Assembly: GCA_002696735.1 (NCBI GenBank) | Contig: NZSL01000015.1 | Coordinates: forward strand, 125,520 to 189,519 | From: Methylophaga sp. | GTDB lineage: Bacteria > Pseudomonadota > Gammaproteobacteria > Nitrosococcales > Methylophagaceae | Length of the DNA stretch: 64,000 bases | Direction of reading: 5' to 3' | Part shown: one piece after another, positions 37,837 to 46,660 of the stretch | Layout of the letters: every line of letters begins with the position of its first letter | Position numbering within the stretch: position 1 is the first letter of the stretch | Position numbers and translations under genes: made by a program | The notes under the pieces: generated by a model | What the model was told of the DNA's origin: nothing | The model's input: the letters and a program-made list of their open reading frames with translations, nothing else | Database searches by the model: none

Positions 37837-38904
37837 ATGAAAAGATGGTTTGTTGGCGTGTTATTAACACCGATACTGATGGGCGTGGCACAGGCCGATC
37901 CGGCTATGAATGCGTGCATTTTGTCCAAGATGGCTACTTCCGATGATACGGTTACGGTCGGGGATATTCGCGCAATATGCAGCGCTGACATCAGCTCACA
38001 AAAACAGGAATCTTTTGATCCGGTCACTTTGCCTGCGGTGAAGCGTGCTGAGGAGCAGACTATCTCCCTTGATGGCGATGATGCCACCAGTATTAAAACG
38101 GCGGATGGTTCTGCCTTAACACGTCGTTTGGTTTTAGAAAAAAGTCAGTCAAATAATCCATTTGCATTCTTGCCGCATCGACCCAATTACTTCATTTTCA
38201 GTAACAATGTAGCTTCTTACAATGAAGCTCCTTTTGAAGCTTCTGATCCTGGCAATGACTATGATTTTCAACCGTGGGAAAGTAAATTTCAAATCAGCTT
38301 AAAACTTCCCGTGGTCAGAGGTTTGTTTAATAATCGGGCGGATGCCTTTATTGCTTATACCAACCGATCTTTCTGGCAAATGTTTAATAACGATAACTCA
38401 CAAGTGTTTCGTGATTCCAACCACGAACCAGAGGCCTGGCTTTCATTTGCAAACGATACCGAGTTATTCGGGTTTAAAAACTCACTGATTAATGTCGGCT
38501 TTAATCACCAATCAAATGGCCAGAGTGGTGAATTATCCCGTAGCTGGAATCGCATATTTGCGGAGTTCGTCGTAGAAAAAGGCGACTTTTATTTTGCTGT
38601 TCGCCCATGGTATCGGGTTCCTGAAAGAGATAGCTCGGACGATAACCCGGATATTGAAAAATATATGGGGAATTTTGATTTCACTTCGGTTTATAAATAC
38701 GGTGATCACAGTTTTGATCTAATGATCCGTAATAATCTGCGTAGCGATAATAAAGGCGCAACGCAACTGGGCTGGAGCTTTCCGCTGTATAAAAACTTTA
38801 GAGGTTATGTGCAGTGGTTTAATGGCTATGGTGAAAGTCTAATTGATTATGACCACCGCACCAACAGCATAGGGTTTGGTATTCAGTTCAGCGATTGGTT
38901 ATAA
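37837..38904 (+). CDS. pldA: Outer-membrane phospholipase A
   Basis: A 355-residue protein with a signal peptide ending AQADP near residue 21. The C-terminal 240 residues match the OMPLA 12-strand barrel. The catalytic block NHQSNGQSGELSRSWNR contains the His and Ser of the active site, and the Asn is in the same block, as in E. coli PldA. The C-terminus ends GFGIQFSDWL, an outer-membrane barrel ending. An extra 80-residue N-terminal segment rich in Asp and Thr precedes the barrel. It hydrolyses phospholipids on the outer leaflet. Confidence 0.9.
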   Translation: MKRWFVGVLLTPILMGVAQADPAMNACILSKMATSDDTVTVGDIRAICSADISSQKQESFDPVTLPAVKRAEEQTISLDGDDATSIKTADGSALTRRLVLEKSQSNNPFAFLPHRPNYFIFSNNVASYNEAPFEASDPGNDYDFQPWESKFQISLKLPVVRGLFNNRADAFIAYTNRSFWQMFNNDNSQVFRDSNHEPEAWLSFANDTELFGFKNSLINVGFNHQSNGQSGELSRSWNRIFAEFVVEKGDFYFAVRPWYRVPERDSSDDNPDIEKYMGNFDFTSVYKYGDHSFDLMIRNNLRSDNKGATQLGWSFPLYKNFRGYVQWFNGYGESLIDYDHRTNSIGFGIQFSDWL

Positions 38905-38928
38905 CCATCTCCCCAGCCTTTCAGGTTG

Positions 38929-38949
38929 TAAGAGATTAACAGTCTCTTA
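38929..38949 (+). other. Stem-loop after pldA
   Basis: TAAGAGA (38929-38935), 7-base loop, TCTCTTA (38943-38949). It lies 25 bases beyond the pldA stop. There is no strong T tract, so termination efficiency is uncertain. Confidence 0.4.
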
Positions 38950-38993
38950 ATGTTGATATTTATTGCCCAGCAACGTAAAATGCTCGGCTTCGT

Positions 38994-39070
38994 GGCTACA
39001 TAGCTCAGTTGGTTAGAGCACATCACTCATAATGATGGGGTCCCTAGTTCGAATCTAGGTGTAGCCACCA
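38994..39070 (+). tRNA. tRNA-Met (elongator, anticodon CAU)
   Basis: A 77-nt cloverleaf with acceptor GGCTACA/TGTAGCC, D-loop AGCTCAGTTGGTTAGAGC, anticodon loop CTCATAA, T-loop GTTCGAATC and encoded ACCA. The acceptor and anticodon stem (CATCA/TGATG) match elongator tRNA-Met rather than initiator or tRNA-Ile2. Confidence 0.93.
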
Positions 39071-39210
39071 CTTTCTTCTCTAATTTTCCCCAAAATTAAA
39101 CTTGGTGTAGCTCTGGCACCGATCTTTCATTTTATGTAGTTATAGCAATAGTCATTGGGTGTTATCAGCTTAATTGCGGCCTGGTAGATCCCCATCCTCC
39201 GTTCGGACAA

Positions 39211-39241
39211 AAGCCCAGTCATCATTAGATGACTGGGCTTT
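39211..39241. terminator. Strong bidirectional terminator
   Basis: AAGCCCAGTCATC (39211-39223), loop ATTA, GATGACTGGGCTT, then TCTATTTT. A perfect 13-bp stem. It can end tRNA-Met transcription and the convergent minus-strand NmrA-like gene. Confidence 0.85.
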
Positions 39242-39303
39242 CTATTTTGTGTCGTTAAAAATTACTCACACACTACCTGATCGACGAGAGTTTCCTGAAA
39301 GAT

Positions 39304-40170
39304 CTATGCCGAAACAAGTTTGTCAGCGAAGTCACGATAGCTCCGCAACGGACGTCCAAGTAGCGAAGTCAGACGTTCTACATCGCCAACATCGGGGATC
39401 ATGCCCTCGGTGAGGAAACGTTCGCTCATTAGACGCATATCATAAGCCATCCAATTCGGCATGAACTGCCGGAGATTCTGCTCGAATCCTGCAGTGTCAT
39501 CGCCCGGATAGGTGATCGGAGTACCCAGTACCTGCGTCCAGATTTCGGCGACATCCTGTCCGGTCAGCGTGTCAGGGCCGACGAGATTGATTCGATTAAG
39601 CGGCTGCGGTACTGAAGACTCCTCACGACGGATAAGTTCGAGGGCAGCGACCTCGGCAATATCTTGCGTATCCACCATGGCCAGCCCCTTGTCGCCAATG
39701 GGCATTGGATAAATACCGTATCCCGTCACTACATCCTTAATCGTGATGTCGTTACTGATGTAATAGGCAGGACGCAGAATGGTGGCGTTAAGGCCCATCT
39801 GCTCGATCATACGCTCAACACCATATTTTCCGGCGAAGTGCGGCACGTTCAGATAACGGTCGGCGTGAATGACAGAAAGGTAAACAATCCGCTCAATGCC
39901 GACCTCCTGAGCAATATTGAGCGCTATCAGAGCTTGGGTATATTCGTCGGCTACCACTGCGTTGAGCAGAAATAATGTCGAGACGCCGGCGAAGGCACTT
40001 CTCAGCGAATCAACGTCGAGCAGATCGCCTTGGACAATGTCGACACCAGCAGGGAAGTTGGCTTTAGTGGTATCACGAACAAGTGCCCTAACATCGGCAC
40101 CGCGCTTTGTGAGTTGTTCGATAACTTGGCTTCCGACAGTGCCGGTTGCACCTATAACGAGAATGGTCAT
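39304..40170 (-). CDS. NmrA-like NAD(P)-binding protein
   Basis: A 288-residue atypical short-chain reductase. It starts MTILVIGATGTVGSQVIEQL, the Rossmann GxxGxxG motif. A CAAGGAGACATTATC sequence provides the ribosome site for 40170, so the 15-residue upstream extension is excluded. Family members bind NAD(P)H or reduce quinones and often sense redox state. It is divergent from a LysR regulator that probably controls it. Substrate unknown. Confidence 0.88.
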   Translation of the reverse strand: MTILVIGATGTVGSQVIEQLTKRGADVRALVRDTTKANFPAGVDIVQGDLLDVDSLRSAFAGVSTLFLLNAVVADEYTQALIALNIAQEVGIERIVYLSVIHADRYLNVPHFAGKYGVERMIEQMGLNATILRPAYYISNDITIKDVVTGYGIYPMPIGDKGLAMVDTQDIAEVAALELIRREESSVPQPLNRINLVGPDTLTGQDVAEIWTQVLGTPITYPGDDTAGFEQNLRQFMPNWMAYDMRLMSERFLTEGMIPDVGDVERLTSLLGRPLRSYRDFADKLVSA

Positions 40171-40281
40171 GATAATGTCTCCTTGGTTGGGTTTGAATTG
40201 CGTACAACCAAACAATAAGTGATTCCATATTTAAAACAAAGGCACTAAAATAAAGACAGTTTGTATCAAAAGTGAGACGTG

Positions 40282-41166
40282 ATGGATTTGAATGCACTTA
40301 ACGACTTCCAACTGGTAGCAGCTCATGGTGGTTTTGGAAAAGCCAGCCGTGCCAGTGGCAGGTCTAAGGCAACCCTATCGCGTCGTATAGCCGATCTCGA
40401 AGAAGCTTTGGGTATTCGGCTCATCGAGCGAGGTTCGCGTAGCATGGAATTGACTGAAGCAGGACAACTGCTACTGGCCAGAACGCAGGGACCAATGCAT
40501 GAGATCACCGATGCAGTAGCGTCGGCAAAGGATGGCCTTGATTCACCGCGTGGTCGCCTGCGTATCGCAGCACCGCTCCTGTTTTCTCAGCTCGCTTTGG
40601 GACGGCTTACTGCTCAGTTCCTGGAAAATTATCCTGATGTACAGATTGAAGTGGTGTCGGAAGATCGTCTGGTCAATCTCGTTGAAGAACATTTCGATGT
40701 TGCCATCCGTATTAATCCAGATAATGACAGTTTGTTGGTTGGCAGATGCTTTGCTAGAGACAAAAGAGTGCTTGCTGCCGCACCTTCATTTCAAATGCCG
40801 AAGGGCCAACGCGGTAAGCCGATTAAGGTTCCGGCAGTGGTTATGCAAACCTATCGTGACGGAGACTTTTGGACTGTCAACGATGGTCAGCACATCTTTG
40901 AACCGCAACCTGTTCTTCGTCTTTCTTCGCTGTTAATGGTCCGCGATGCCATTGCTGCAGGGGCAGGAGCGGCAATGCTCCCGCACTCCATTATTGGCAG
41001 TCAGCTTGAAAAAGGTGAACTTGTGTCATGGGGAATGGCCGACGGGGAAACCGAGCTTTGGATTCTGCATACGTCACGTCGTTTACAAAGCCCGAAGGTT
41101 CGTGCCTTTGTTGAGTTTATGTGCAACCAGTACCCTGACGGCATTTTCACCATTCCAAATCAATAA
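40282..41166 (+). CDS. LysR-family regulator
   Basis: A 294-residue LTTR. The N-terminal HTH is at about residues 5-62 (LNDFQLVAAHGGFGKASRASGRSKATLSRRI region). The rest is a type 2 periplasmic-binding-like effector domain. It is of the CrgA/DsdC-like subgroup often encoded beside a reductase. The divergent NmrA-like gene is the likely target. The ligand is unknown. The start ATG is at 40282; a GTG one codon upstream is possible. Confidence 0.9.
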   Translation: MDLNALNDFQLVAAHGGFGKASRASGRSKATLSRRIADLEEALGIRLIERGSRSMELTEAGQLLLARTQGPMHEITDAVASAKDGLDSPRGRLRIAAPLLFSQLALGRLTAQFLENYPDVQIEVVSEDRLVNLVEEHFDVAIRINPDNDSLLVGRCFARDKRVLAAAPSFQMPKGQRGKPIKVPAVVMQTYRDGDFWTVNDGQHIFEPQPVLRLSSLLMVRDAIAAGAGAAMLPHSIIGSQLEKGELVSWGMADGETELWILHTSRRLQSPKVRAFVEFMCNQYPDGIFTIPNQ

Positions 41167-41175
41167 CAAGCCCTA
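41165..41175 (-). repeat. Possible short remnant of the MITE-like repeat
   Basis: AACAAGCCC followed by TA, identical to the last nine bases and the TA flank of the 264-bp element at 53582. It overlaps the LysR stop codon TAA. The match is short enough to be chance. Confidence 0.25.
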
Positions 41176-41182
41176 AACAAAC

Positions 41183-42313
41183 TTATTCTGCTTTGTGAAT
41201 AGTCTTGTCGCTGAGGTGACTGCTCGAAGCATGAGGTTTGTCAGGAATCGGTATATCATCAAGAAACTCAATGGAACGCACAGGCATAGCAAATCTGATT
41301 TCTCTTTTGTCCAGCTCCTCCAGCAACGTAAAATTAACGTTTTGCTGGATATCCATATAAATATTGTAGTCTGAGCTTAGCACGTAATAGACCACCTCAA
41401 ATCTCATCGAATAATCATCAAATTTGAATAAATGCGCGCGATCAAATCGGGTTTTGTCGATGGATTCGATGATTTCCTTTATTAAGCCGGGTATCTGTCT
41501 GGCTTTGGCGACTGGCGTGCGAAATGAAATTGCCAGAAAGAAAACCACTCGACGTTCATTCATTCGTTTGTAATTGTGAATGATTTGCTGCAACAGGTTG
41601 GTATTACCGCAAATGATCTGTTCGCCACTCAGGCTTCGAATACGCGTGGTTTTCAGCCCAATATATTCAATGGTACCGGCAACATCATTAAAAACAATAA
41701 AGTCTCCGGTTCTAAAAGGTTTGTCAAAACCGATGGATGCAGAGGCAAACAAATCTCCCAGCAATGTCTGAAGTGCCAGAGCGATGGCAATGCCACCAAT
41801 ACCCAGGCTGGCAACCAGAGCGGTAATGTTGACGCCCAGATTTGCCAATACAGATAGCAATACGACAGCCCAGATGCTGGTACGAACCAGTAAGGAAACA
41901 ATGGTGACGGTTAATTGGTTTTCACGGTCTACCCGCGTTTCGATGGTTTCTGTTTTCCACATGACGATGGCAGCATCAATCCACAGTCCCAGTTGCAAGG
42001 CCAGCACCAGAAACCATATATGACTGACCCGATTATCCCATTCAGGACCAAGATCAACTAGTGCCAGACCAATTTGGACGGCCATGGCGGCTATTAATAA
42101 TCGACTTGTATGCCTGAAGACCTCAGCGCCATATCGTCCCCAACGTCCTTTGGATCGTGAGAGCAGATCGACGCTGCGGGTAATAAAAAAACGCATCACC
42201 ATGCGAAGTAACATGTAGCTTACAACTGCAATTCCGAGCACCAGGAAGAAATTCAATACGGCTGGTTGAAATATCCATGCCTTCCCATCACTCAATAAAT
42301 TCCAGTCAAACAT
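41183..42313 (-). CDS. MscS-family mechanosensitive channel
   Basis: A 376-residue membrane protein. Four or more N-terminal membrane helices are followed by the MscS pore helix and beta domain (LVASLGIGGIAIALALQTLLGDLFAS; described in parts as GIGGIAIALALQ and LLGDLFASASI), with FRTGDFIVFNDVAGTIEYIGLKTTRIR next in shorter parts. It would open under membrane tension and release solutes on osmotic down-shock. The start is the ATG at 42313 with GGAG seven bases upstream; a TTG at 42325 adds four residues. mscL lies 4 kb away. Confidence 0.9.
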   Translation of the reverse strand: MFDWNLLSDGKAWIFQPAVLNFFLVLGIAVVSYMLLRMVMRFFITRSVDLLSRSKGRWGRYGAEVFRHTSRLLIAAMAVQIGLALVDLGPEWDNRVSHIWFLVLALQLGLWIDAAIVMWKTETIETRVDRENQLTVTIVSLLVRTSIWAVVLLSVLANLGVNITALVASLGIGGIAIALALQTLLGDLFASASIGFDKPFRTGDFIVFNDVAGTIEYIGLKTTRIRSLSGEQIICGNTNLLQQIIHNYKRMNERRVVFFLAISFRTPVAKARQIPGLIKEIIESIDKTRFDRAHLFKFDDYSMRFEVVYYVLSSDYNIYMDIQQNVNFTLLEELDKREIRFAMPVRSIEFLDDIPIPDKPHASSSHLSDKTIHKAE

Positions 42314-42332
42314 TATGTTCTCCAAAAAAATG

Positions 42333-42351
42333 ATGAAAGATCAACAAGCCC
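42333..42351 (-). repeat. Solo end of the MITE-like repeat
   Basis: ATGAAAGATCAACAAGCCC is identical over 19 bases to the right terminal inverted repeat of the 264-bp element at 53582-53845. On the minus strand it reads as the left end. It lies 20 bases upstream of the mscS start. The rest of the element is absent. It may be a decayed or recombined copy. Confidence 0.75.
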
Positions 42352-42677
42352 TGGTAACACAAAATTGATCAGAATCCAGTTAATGCGATGACTCAGGAAG
42401 ATTAACGGATTCAATCAAAATAAAGGTTTAGCGGGGATTACGTTATCAGGCCTGAAAAATTGTACTTACCTGCTTAAATAAACTATCGAGTTGTTTTCGA
42501 TCAATCAAGTTTCCCGCTTCAGGTCAGTCGGTTTAATGCTGCTGAGTAATAAATATTCTTTATTCCTGAATCATCTAGGGATGATGTCCTGACCTTGGGT
42601 TGTGGAGAAACTTTGATTCTTAACACTGGGTCTGGACTTAGCTATGAACCCATATTTGTTTCAGGAGTTAAATTTTT
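42352..42677. other. Intergenic region without recognised gene
   Basis: A 326-base AT-rich region between mscS and the exported protein at 42678. It contains no frame with a plausible ribosome site and no strong hairpin. AGGAG at 42663-42667 is the ribosome site of the downstream gene. Confidence 0.6.
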
Positions 42678-43064
42678 ATGCTCACTAAACTTTCTACTGC
42701 CAGTTTGCTTGTTTTTATCGGGGGGCTATTTTGCATTGCACACAGCTCAGTTTTAATGGCAGAAGCAAATGAAGCAACTCACTATATTGAGTTTTATGAA
42801 GAGTGGGATGAGGATTGTGATGAGAAAGGTGGGGCCAGAGTATTTGTAAAAAATACCCACCAGACACATATCATTGATTTACAACTGGATCGTTATTTTT
42901 ATGATGTAAGACAGGCGGGACGATCAATGTTTCCGCTTAAACCCAACGTTTCACAGGCCTTAGGATGCAGTCGAGTGTTTGATGCTGAACAACGCTGGGA
43001 GTTAGTAGCTGCCAGTTTTATCAGTGAAGCTGCTGCTGAAGAACGCTACGGTGACTTTCAGTAA
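42678..43064 (+). CDS. Small exported protein of unknown function
   Basis: A 128-residue protein with a signal peptide (hydrophobic LLVFIGGLFCIAHSSVLM, cut after SVLMAEA near residue 29). The mature part is acidic at the start (YEEWDEDCDEKGG) and has two cysteines, C53 and C97, that could form a disulfide. Presumably periplasmic. No family recognised. The ATG follows AGGAG. It starts a short group of envelope proteins of unknown role. Confidence 0.75.
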   Translation: MLTKLSTASLLVFIGGLFCIAHSSVLMAEANEATHYIEFYEEWDEDCDEKGGARVFVKNTHQTHIIDLQLDRYFYDVRQAGRSMFPLKPNVSQALGCSRVFDAEQRWELVAASFISEAAAEERYGDFQ

Positions 43065-43137
43065 ACGGCCATGCCTTCATAAAGTGTCAGACTGATAAAC
43101 CCGGCAGGTTCGAGCAAACTATTCAGGGAGCAACCAA

Positions 43138-43698
43138 ATGAAACTAACATTAATGGTCCTGGCGGTGCAACGTGTGGGGTTCTTTTTAATTATTTCAGTC
43201 GCCATTATTGGCGTCACCGGGTGTAATGATGATGCTCAGCAAACGTCTCAGGTTGAAGAACAGCAACCATCCTATGCCATTGTCAAACCGGTCCCGCAAA
43301 ATCTACAGCAAGGAATGCCAGAGGCCAAACCAGTAGAAATGCTATCAGTTGCCGATCCCACCCCGCCGGAACAATGGTTGCTCTCACTTTATCAAGCTAA
43401 ACCAGATGCTGATAACACACGTGATAACAACTATTACCAGAAACTTCTCTTTTCTATTAAGCCATATGTACATGAGCAACCCCGGGTGATCGCCAATCGT
43501 ACTGTACAGACCACACGGCAATTACAGGAAATGGGGATTGAGGCAAATGAAGATCAGATTCTGGAGGATTTTGCTGATCAATTTCAAACCGTGAACGGCC
43601 GGTATGTGTATGGCGAGTTATGTGCCAATTACAGTAATTTAAGACAGCAGAATTTAACGCATCAACAGGCAATGCAGAAATTGTTTGAATTGCTTTAG
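43138..43698 (+). CDS. Putative lipoprotein of unknown function
   Basis: A 186-residue protein with a lipobox-like VTGC (Cys29) after a hydrophobic helix, then a Gln-rich linker (QQTSQVEEQQ) and a mostly helical C-terminus. AGGGAG precedes the ATG with good spacing. The stop TAG is shared with the first base of a MITE-like repeat fragment (TA + GGG), so the original stop codon may have been TAA. Function unknown. Confidence 0.7.
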   Translation: MKLTLMVLAVQRVGFFLIISVAIIGVTGCNDDAQQTSQVEEQQPSYAIVKPVPQNLQQGMPEAKPVEMLSVADPTPPEQWLLSLYQAKPDADNTRDNNYYQKLLFSIKPYVHEQPRVIANRTVQTTRQLQEMGIEANEDQILEDFADQFQTVNGRYVYGELCANYSNLRQQNLTHQQAMQKLFELL

Positions 43699-43740
43699 GG
43701 CTTGTTCAGCTCTCATCTTCGCCTCTGTTATGAGCTGAGA
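43698..43740 (+). repeat. Diverged left end of the MITE-like repeat
   Basis: 37 of the first 43 bases match the left end of the 264-bp element at 53582 (GGGCTTGTT..., CATCT-CGCCTCTGTT, TGAGCTGA). It begins right after the TA of the lipoprotein stop codon, as the full copy does at cbbO. Beyond about 43740 the similarity fades, though spacing to a GGAGC motif is comparable. Confidence 0.7.
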
Positions 43741-43779
43741 GATAAACAGACTCTAGTACAAAAGCACCGGAGCAGAGAT

Positions 43780-44214
43780 ATGCAAGAGCTAATCAATGAT
43801 TTGATGATATGGGCAGTAACTTTAACCAGCTTTGAGCAGCCGATTAAGTTGCCAACAGTTGAGGCCGTTAGTCATCAGCAGCTGCTGCAGACATTATGTG
43901 ATGATCAATTCTGTACCGCCGTTGCCTATTACGATACCGAGACTCGGACAATTTTCTATGATGAGCGAATGGAGTTGCAGCAGGACCAAAGTGCCCGGGG
44001 TTTTATAGTGCATGAAATGGTACATTATCTTCAGGATATTAATGGCGAACTGGTAATCGATGAAATGCGTTGTGAACAGCGCATTGAAAAAGAGCAACAA
44101 GCCTATCGAGTACAGCAATTCTTTCTGCGCGAGCATCGACAACCGACTTATCAGATTGATCTGGCTATGGCAGTGTTAGCCAATGTCTGTAAAAATGCGA
44201 ATGTCAGTCCTTAG
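43780..44214 (+). CDS. Small HExxH protein, putative metallopeptidase
   Basis: A 144-residue protein containing HEMVHYLQ, a zinc-metallopeptidase HExxH motif, with an acidic DEMRCEQ segment 14 residues later that could supply a third zinc ligand. The frame is open back to 43702, but that part runs through a MITE fragment; the ATG at 43780 has GGAG eight bases upstream and is preferred. No signal peptide from this start, so location is unclear. It converges with the next gene, the stops overlapping by four bases. Confidence 0.65.
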   Translation: MQELINDLMIWAVTLTSFEQPIKLPTVEAVSHQQLLQTLCDDQFCTAVAYYDTETRTIFYDERMELQQDQSARGFIVHEMVHYLQDINGELVIDEMRCEQRIEKEQQAYRVQQFFLREHRQPTYQIDLAMAVLANVCKNANVSP

Positions 44215-44951
44215 TTAATCGGCAAATCAATATATTCGTCGTTAAGTTGCTTTGTTTCGATCATGATGCTTTTAACCGAAGTGACCATCACATCTTCTGG
44301 GTGCTCACAGTCTGCCTGAAATTCTTCAAGTTCAATTTTATCTACAGCATCGTTATTAATACTGATCCGAAATGTGCTGAGCAGGCTGTCTTCACGCAAT
44401 GTTGCACAATTGTCATAAGCAAGTGGCATAGTGCCTAATAAAACAGTTTCCCTCGCAGGCAACGAAATAATACGTAGAGTTGTTTCATTGCTACCACCCA
44501 TTCCAAAGCTACTAACCAATGCCAGTTCATCCAGTTGGTCATGATTAATATCAGCGACAGAAAATAAATGATGCGTGCCACCGGCAAACACAATATTACG
44601 AACAAGCTGATTATCTTCGATAATGGCGAGTCCCATATTGCTGCAACAACGTGGCCATCGACTGAGCAAATACAATACTGCTGACTGTCGACTCTCGGAC
44701 CGGGTAAAGTTTCCTTGGCTGCTTGCCATAATCCGAAAATCTTCCTGATAAACGGTGTTCTGTTTTAGCCAGTATGACCTCGCCAGATTGGCCGCCTGCA
44801 AAATTGCCGGATGGGTTAACCAAGTGCTCTGATCTTCGCTTTTCAATGGCTGGCGACCATCAATAATAATATGCATATTGTCAGTTTGTTGAGCAAAACA
44901 GACATGTGTCGTGCTAAGGCAGAGCAAAAAGACTAATGAATAATGTTTCAT
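44211..44951 (-). CDS. Exported protein of unknown function with FG-GAP-like segment
   Basis: A 246-residue protein with a clear signal peptide (cut after CFA, residue 20). The middle holds VADINHDQLDELALVSSFG, which looks like a single FG-GAP or calcium-binding repeat. Two cysteine pairs (CCSN and C-C near the end) could form disulfides. Presumably periplasmic. It converges with the HExxH gene. No family can be assigned with confidence. Confidence 0.65.
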   Translation of the reverse strand: MKHYSLVFLLCLSTTHVCFAQQTDNMHIIIDGRQPLKSEDQSTWLTHPAILQAANLARSYWLKQNTVYQEDFRIMASSQGNFTRSESRQSAVLYLLSRWPRCCSNMGLAIIEDNQLVRNIVFAGGTHHLFSVADINHDQLDELALVSSFGMGGSNETTLRIISLPARETVLLGTMPLAYDNCATLREDSLLSTFRISINNDAVDKIELEEFQADCEHPEDVMVTSVKSIMIETKQLNDEYIDLPIN

Positions 44952-45034
44952 TACTCAGCATCTCCCAACAAAACTAATGTGTTATGGCTTGACACATCAA
45001 CTGTTTATTTCTGACTGATTTCAGATCTTGAATA

Positions 45035-46018
45035 TTACCCCGGTTTTTTGGTTTCGACATCCACATCATCAAAGCTGACGATAGGCTCTTTACGAGTGGT
45101 TTTTTTGGATGTTTCAGCAACATTTTCCGGCGAAGTAACGACAGGTTCTTTTCGCTCAGTTCTATTTTGTTGCACCGGGACAGAAACCTCATCCATCACT
45201 ACCGGATCCTTGCGAACTGTGTTGTGTCTTGCCGCTTCAATACCCGTTTTCATTCCTTTAGGCAGCTGATCGAAGAATAGCGGATCCAGTCTGCCATTAA
45301 TGTAACTCAGTGGTTGTGAATGTTTTTGTTGCTGACAATAACGAATCACCCCAATCAGGACTTGTCGTACTGCTTCAATATCATCAATGCTACCGCGGTT
45401 ATCTTCTGCAAAGTAAGCGGCCATAAAGCTGAAGCGGTTATCAATGGCAAATGGCAATATCTGGCGCCATAAGCTATAAATATCTTCAACTTTGATGATT
45501 TCTCCGGCAACGGCCCGGTCCAGGCGACGGAACCAGAGCAATATTTCATCAAGCAAACTGGCGGTCAGCAAATCTTGCTGATCTGTAATCGTGATCAGCC
45601 GATCTCCCATATGCCATGATGTTTCAACTGTTTGTGGGACATGCCAGCGTACTTCCGGCGTCAATGCCAGTGAGAATTCATAGACCAGTTTGGCGTCAAA
45701 ATTTGATCTGTTGTTTAACCATACCGAGGGTTGATTGCTGATAGTCAGAAATTGGGTTTCAAGGTCCTGCAATAAGCGTTGACGTTCAAGTTCTTTATTG
45801 GCGGTTGTAGCGGGATTTGCACGTCGTTTCAAAATCCATAAAACAAAGATTGCGATCAGCAAAGCTCCAGCAAGCGTGAGCAAAATGGTCGAAAAATATA
45901 ATGCCAATTCTGAGGACAATTGCGCCAGTTGTTCGGCCGTTAATGAGGTTGTATCGTCAGAGTTCGCAACATTGTCGATAATCTCTTCAATACGTTTTTG
46001 AAAAAAACCAATAGCCAT
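45035..46018 (-). CDS. Membrane protein of unknown function with RK-D/E-P-V/I-V repeats
   Basis: A 327-residue protein with one membrane helix (FSTILLTLAGALLIAIFVLWIL, about residues 40-61) and a cytoplasmic domain to residue 265 of unknown fold. The C-terminal 60 residues hold three copies of a short repeat: TVRKDPVV, ERKEPVV and TRKEPIV, each followed by an acidic or hydrophobic spacer. These may be docking motifs. No homologue recognised. Neighbouring mscL is divergent. Confidence 0.7.
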   Translation of the reverse strand: MAIGFFQKRIEEIIDNVANSDDTTSLTAEQLAQLSSELALYFSTILLTLAGALLIAIFVLWILKRRANPATTANKELERQRLLQDLETQFLTISNQPSVWLNNRSNFDAKLVYEFSLALTPEVRWHVPQTVETSWHMGDRLITITDQQDLLTASLLDEILLWFRRLDRAVAGEIIKVEDIYSLWRQILPFAIDNRFSFMAAYFAEDNRGSIDDIEAVRQVLIGVIRYCQQQKHSQPLSYINGRLDPLFFDQLPKGMKTGIEAARHNTVRKDPVVMDEVSVPVQQNRTERKEPVVTSPENVAETSKKTTRKEPIVSFDDVDVETKKPG

Positions 46019-46204
46019 ATATTAAGCCTTATAACTTTATCGAGTGACGAAGTAAGTGTCAGTGGAAAAATCGCATTCCTTCTATTGTCCGCTAATTTTT
46101 ACCGACAAATAATTATTTATGTCATATATTCTAAACTGCTGATATAAAAGCCGTAAAAAACTGTTTTATCGGGAAATTTATTAAAGTCAAAAAGGAGAGC
46201 AGAT

Positions 46205-46606
46205 ATGAGCATGGTACAAGAATTTAAGAAATTTGCGATGCGTGGCAATGTGATAGATATGGCCGTCGGTATTATCATTGGTGTCGCTTTTGGCAAAATT
46301 GTTTCCTCATTTGTAGCTGATGTGATTATGCCCCCACTGGGCTTGTTACTGGGGGGAGTGGATTTCAAGGATCTGGCAATAGTGCTTAAAGAAGCGGTTG
46401 GTGAAACGCCGGCAGTGGTTATCGCTTATGGACAGTTTATTCAAACCATTGTTGATTTTGTGATTATTGCCTTTGTGATTTTTTTGGTGATTAAAGCAAT
46501 GAACTCACTGAAAGCAAAAGAAGAGGCTGCTCCTGAAGCTCCACCAGCGCCAACTAAAGAAGAAATTCTGTTAACGGAAATTCGTGATCTGCTCAAAGAA
46601 AAATAA
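46205..46606 (+). CDS. mscL: Large-conductance mechanosensitive channel
   Basis: A 133-residue MscL. The N-terminal helix [24 protein letters not shown] (in parts [16 protein letters not shown] and IIIGVAFG) and second helix [16 protein letters not shown] are diagnostic. The C-terminus has an acidic, proline-rich linker and the usual terminal helix [11 protein letters not shown]. It opens at high tension to dump solutes. AAGGAG precedes the ATG. A terminator follows. Confidence 0.96.
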   Translation: MSMVQEFKKFAMRGNVIDMAVGIIIGVAFGKIVSSFVADVIMPPLGLLLGGVDFKDLAIVLKEAVGETPAVVIAYGQFIQTIVDFVIIAFVIFLVIKAMNSLKAKEEAAPEAPPAPTKEEILLTEIRDLLKEK

Positions 46607-46621
46607 GCTTTCCAAAAAACA

Positions 46622-46649
46622 CCGGAAATCTTTTGATTTTCGGTTTTTT
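46622..46649 (+). terminator. Intrinsic terminator after mscL
   Basis: CCGGAAATC (46622-46630), loop TTTT, GATTTTCGG (46635-46643), followed by TTTTTT. It lies 15 bases after the mscL stop. Confidence 0.85.
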
Positions 46650-46660
46650 AGTCATTTTGC

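Noticed and set aside
39174..39413. Coding region after tRNA-Met
   Set aside because: The frame crosses a strong terminator hairpin and has no protein-like features.
43702..43779. TTG-initiated extension of the HExxH protein
   Set aside because: It reads through a repeat fragment; GGAG precedes the ATG at 43780.
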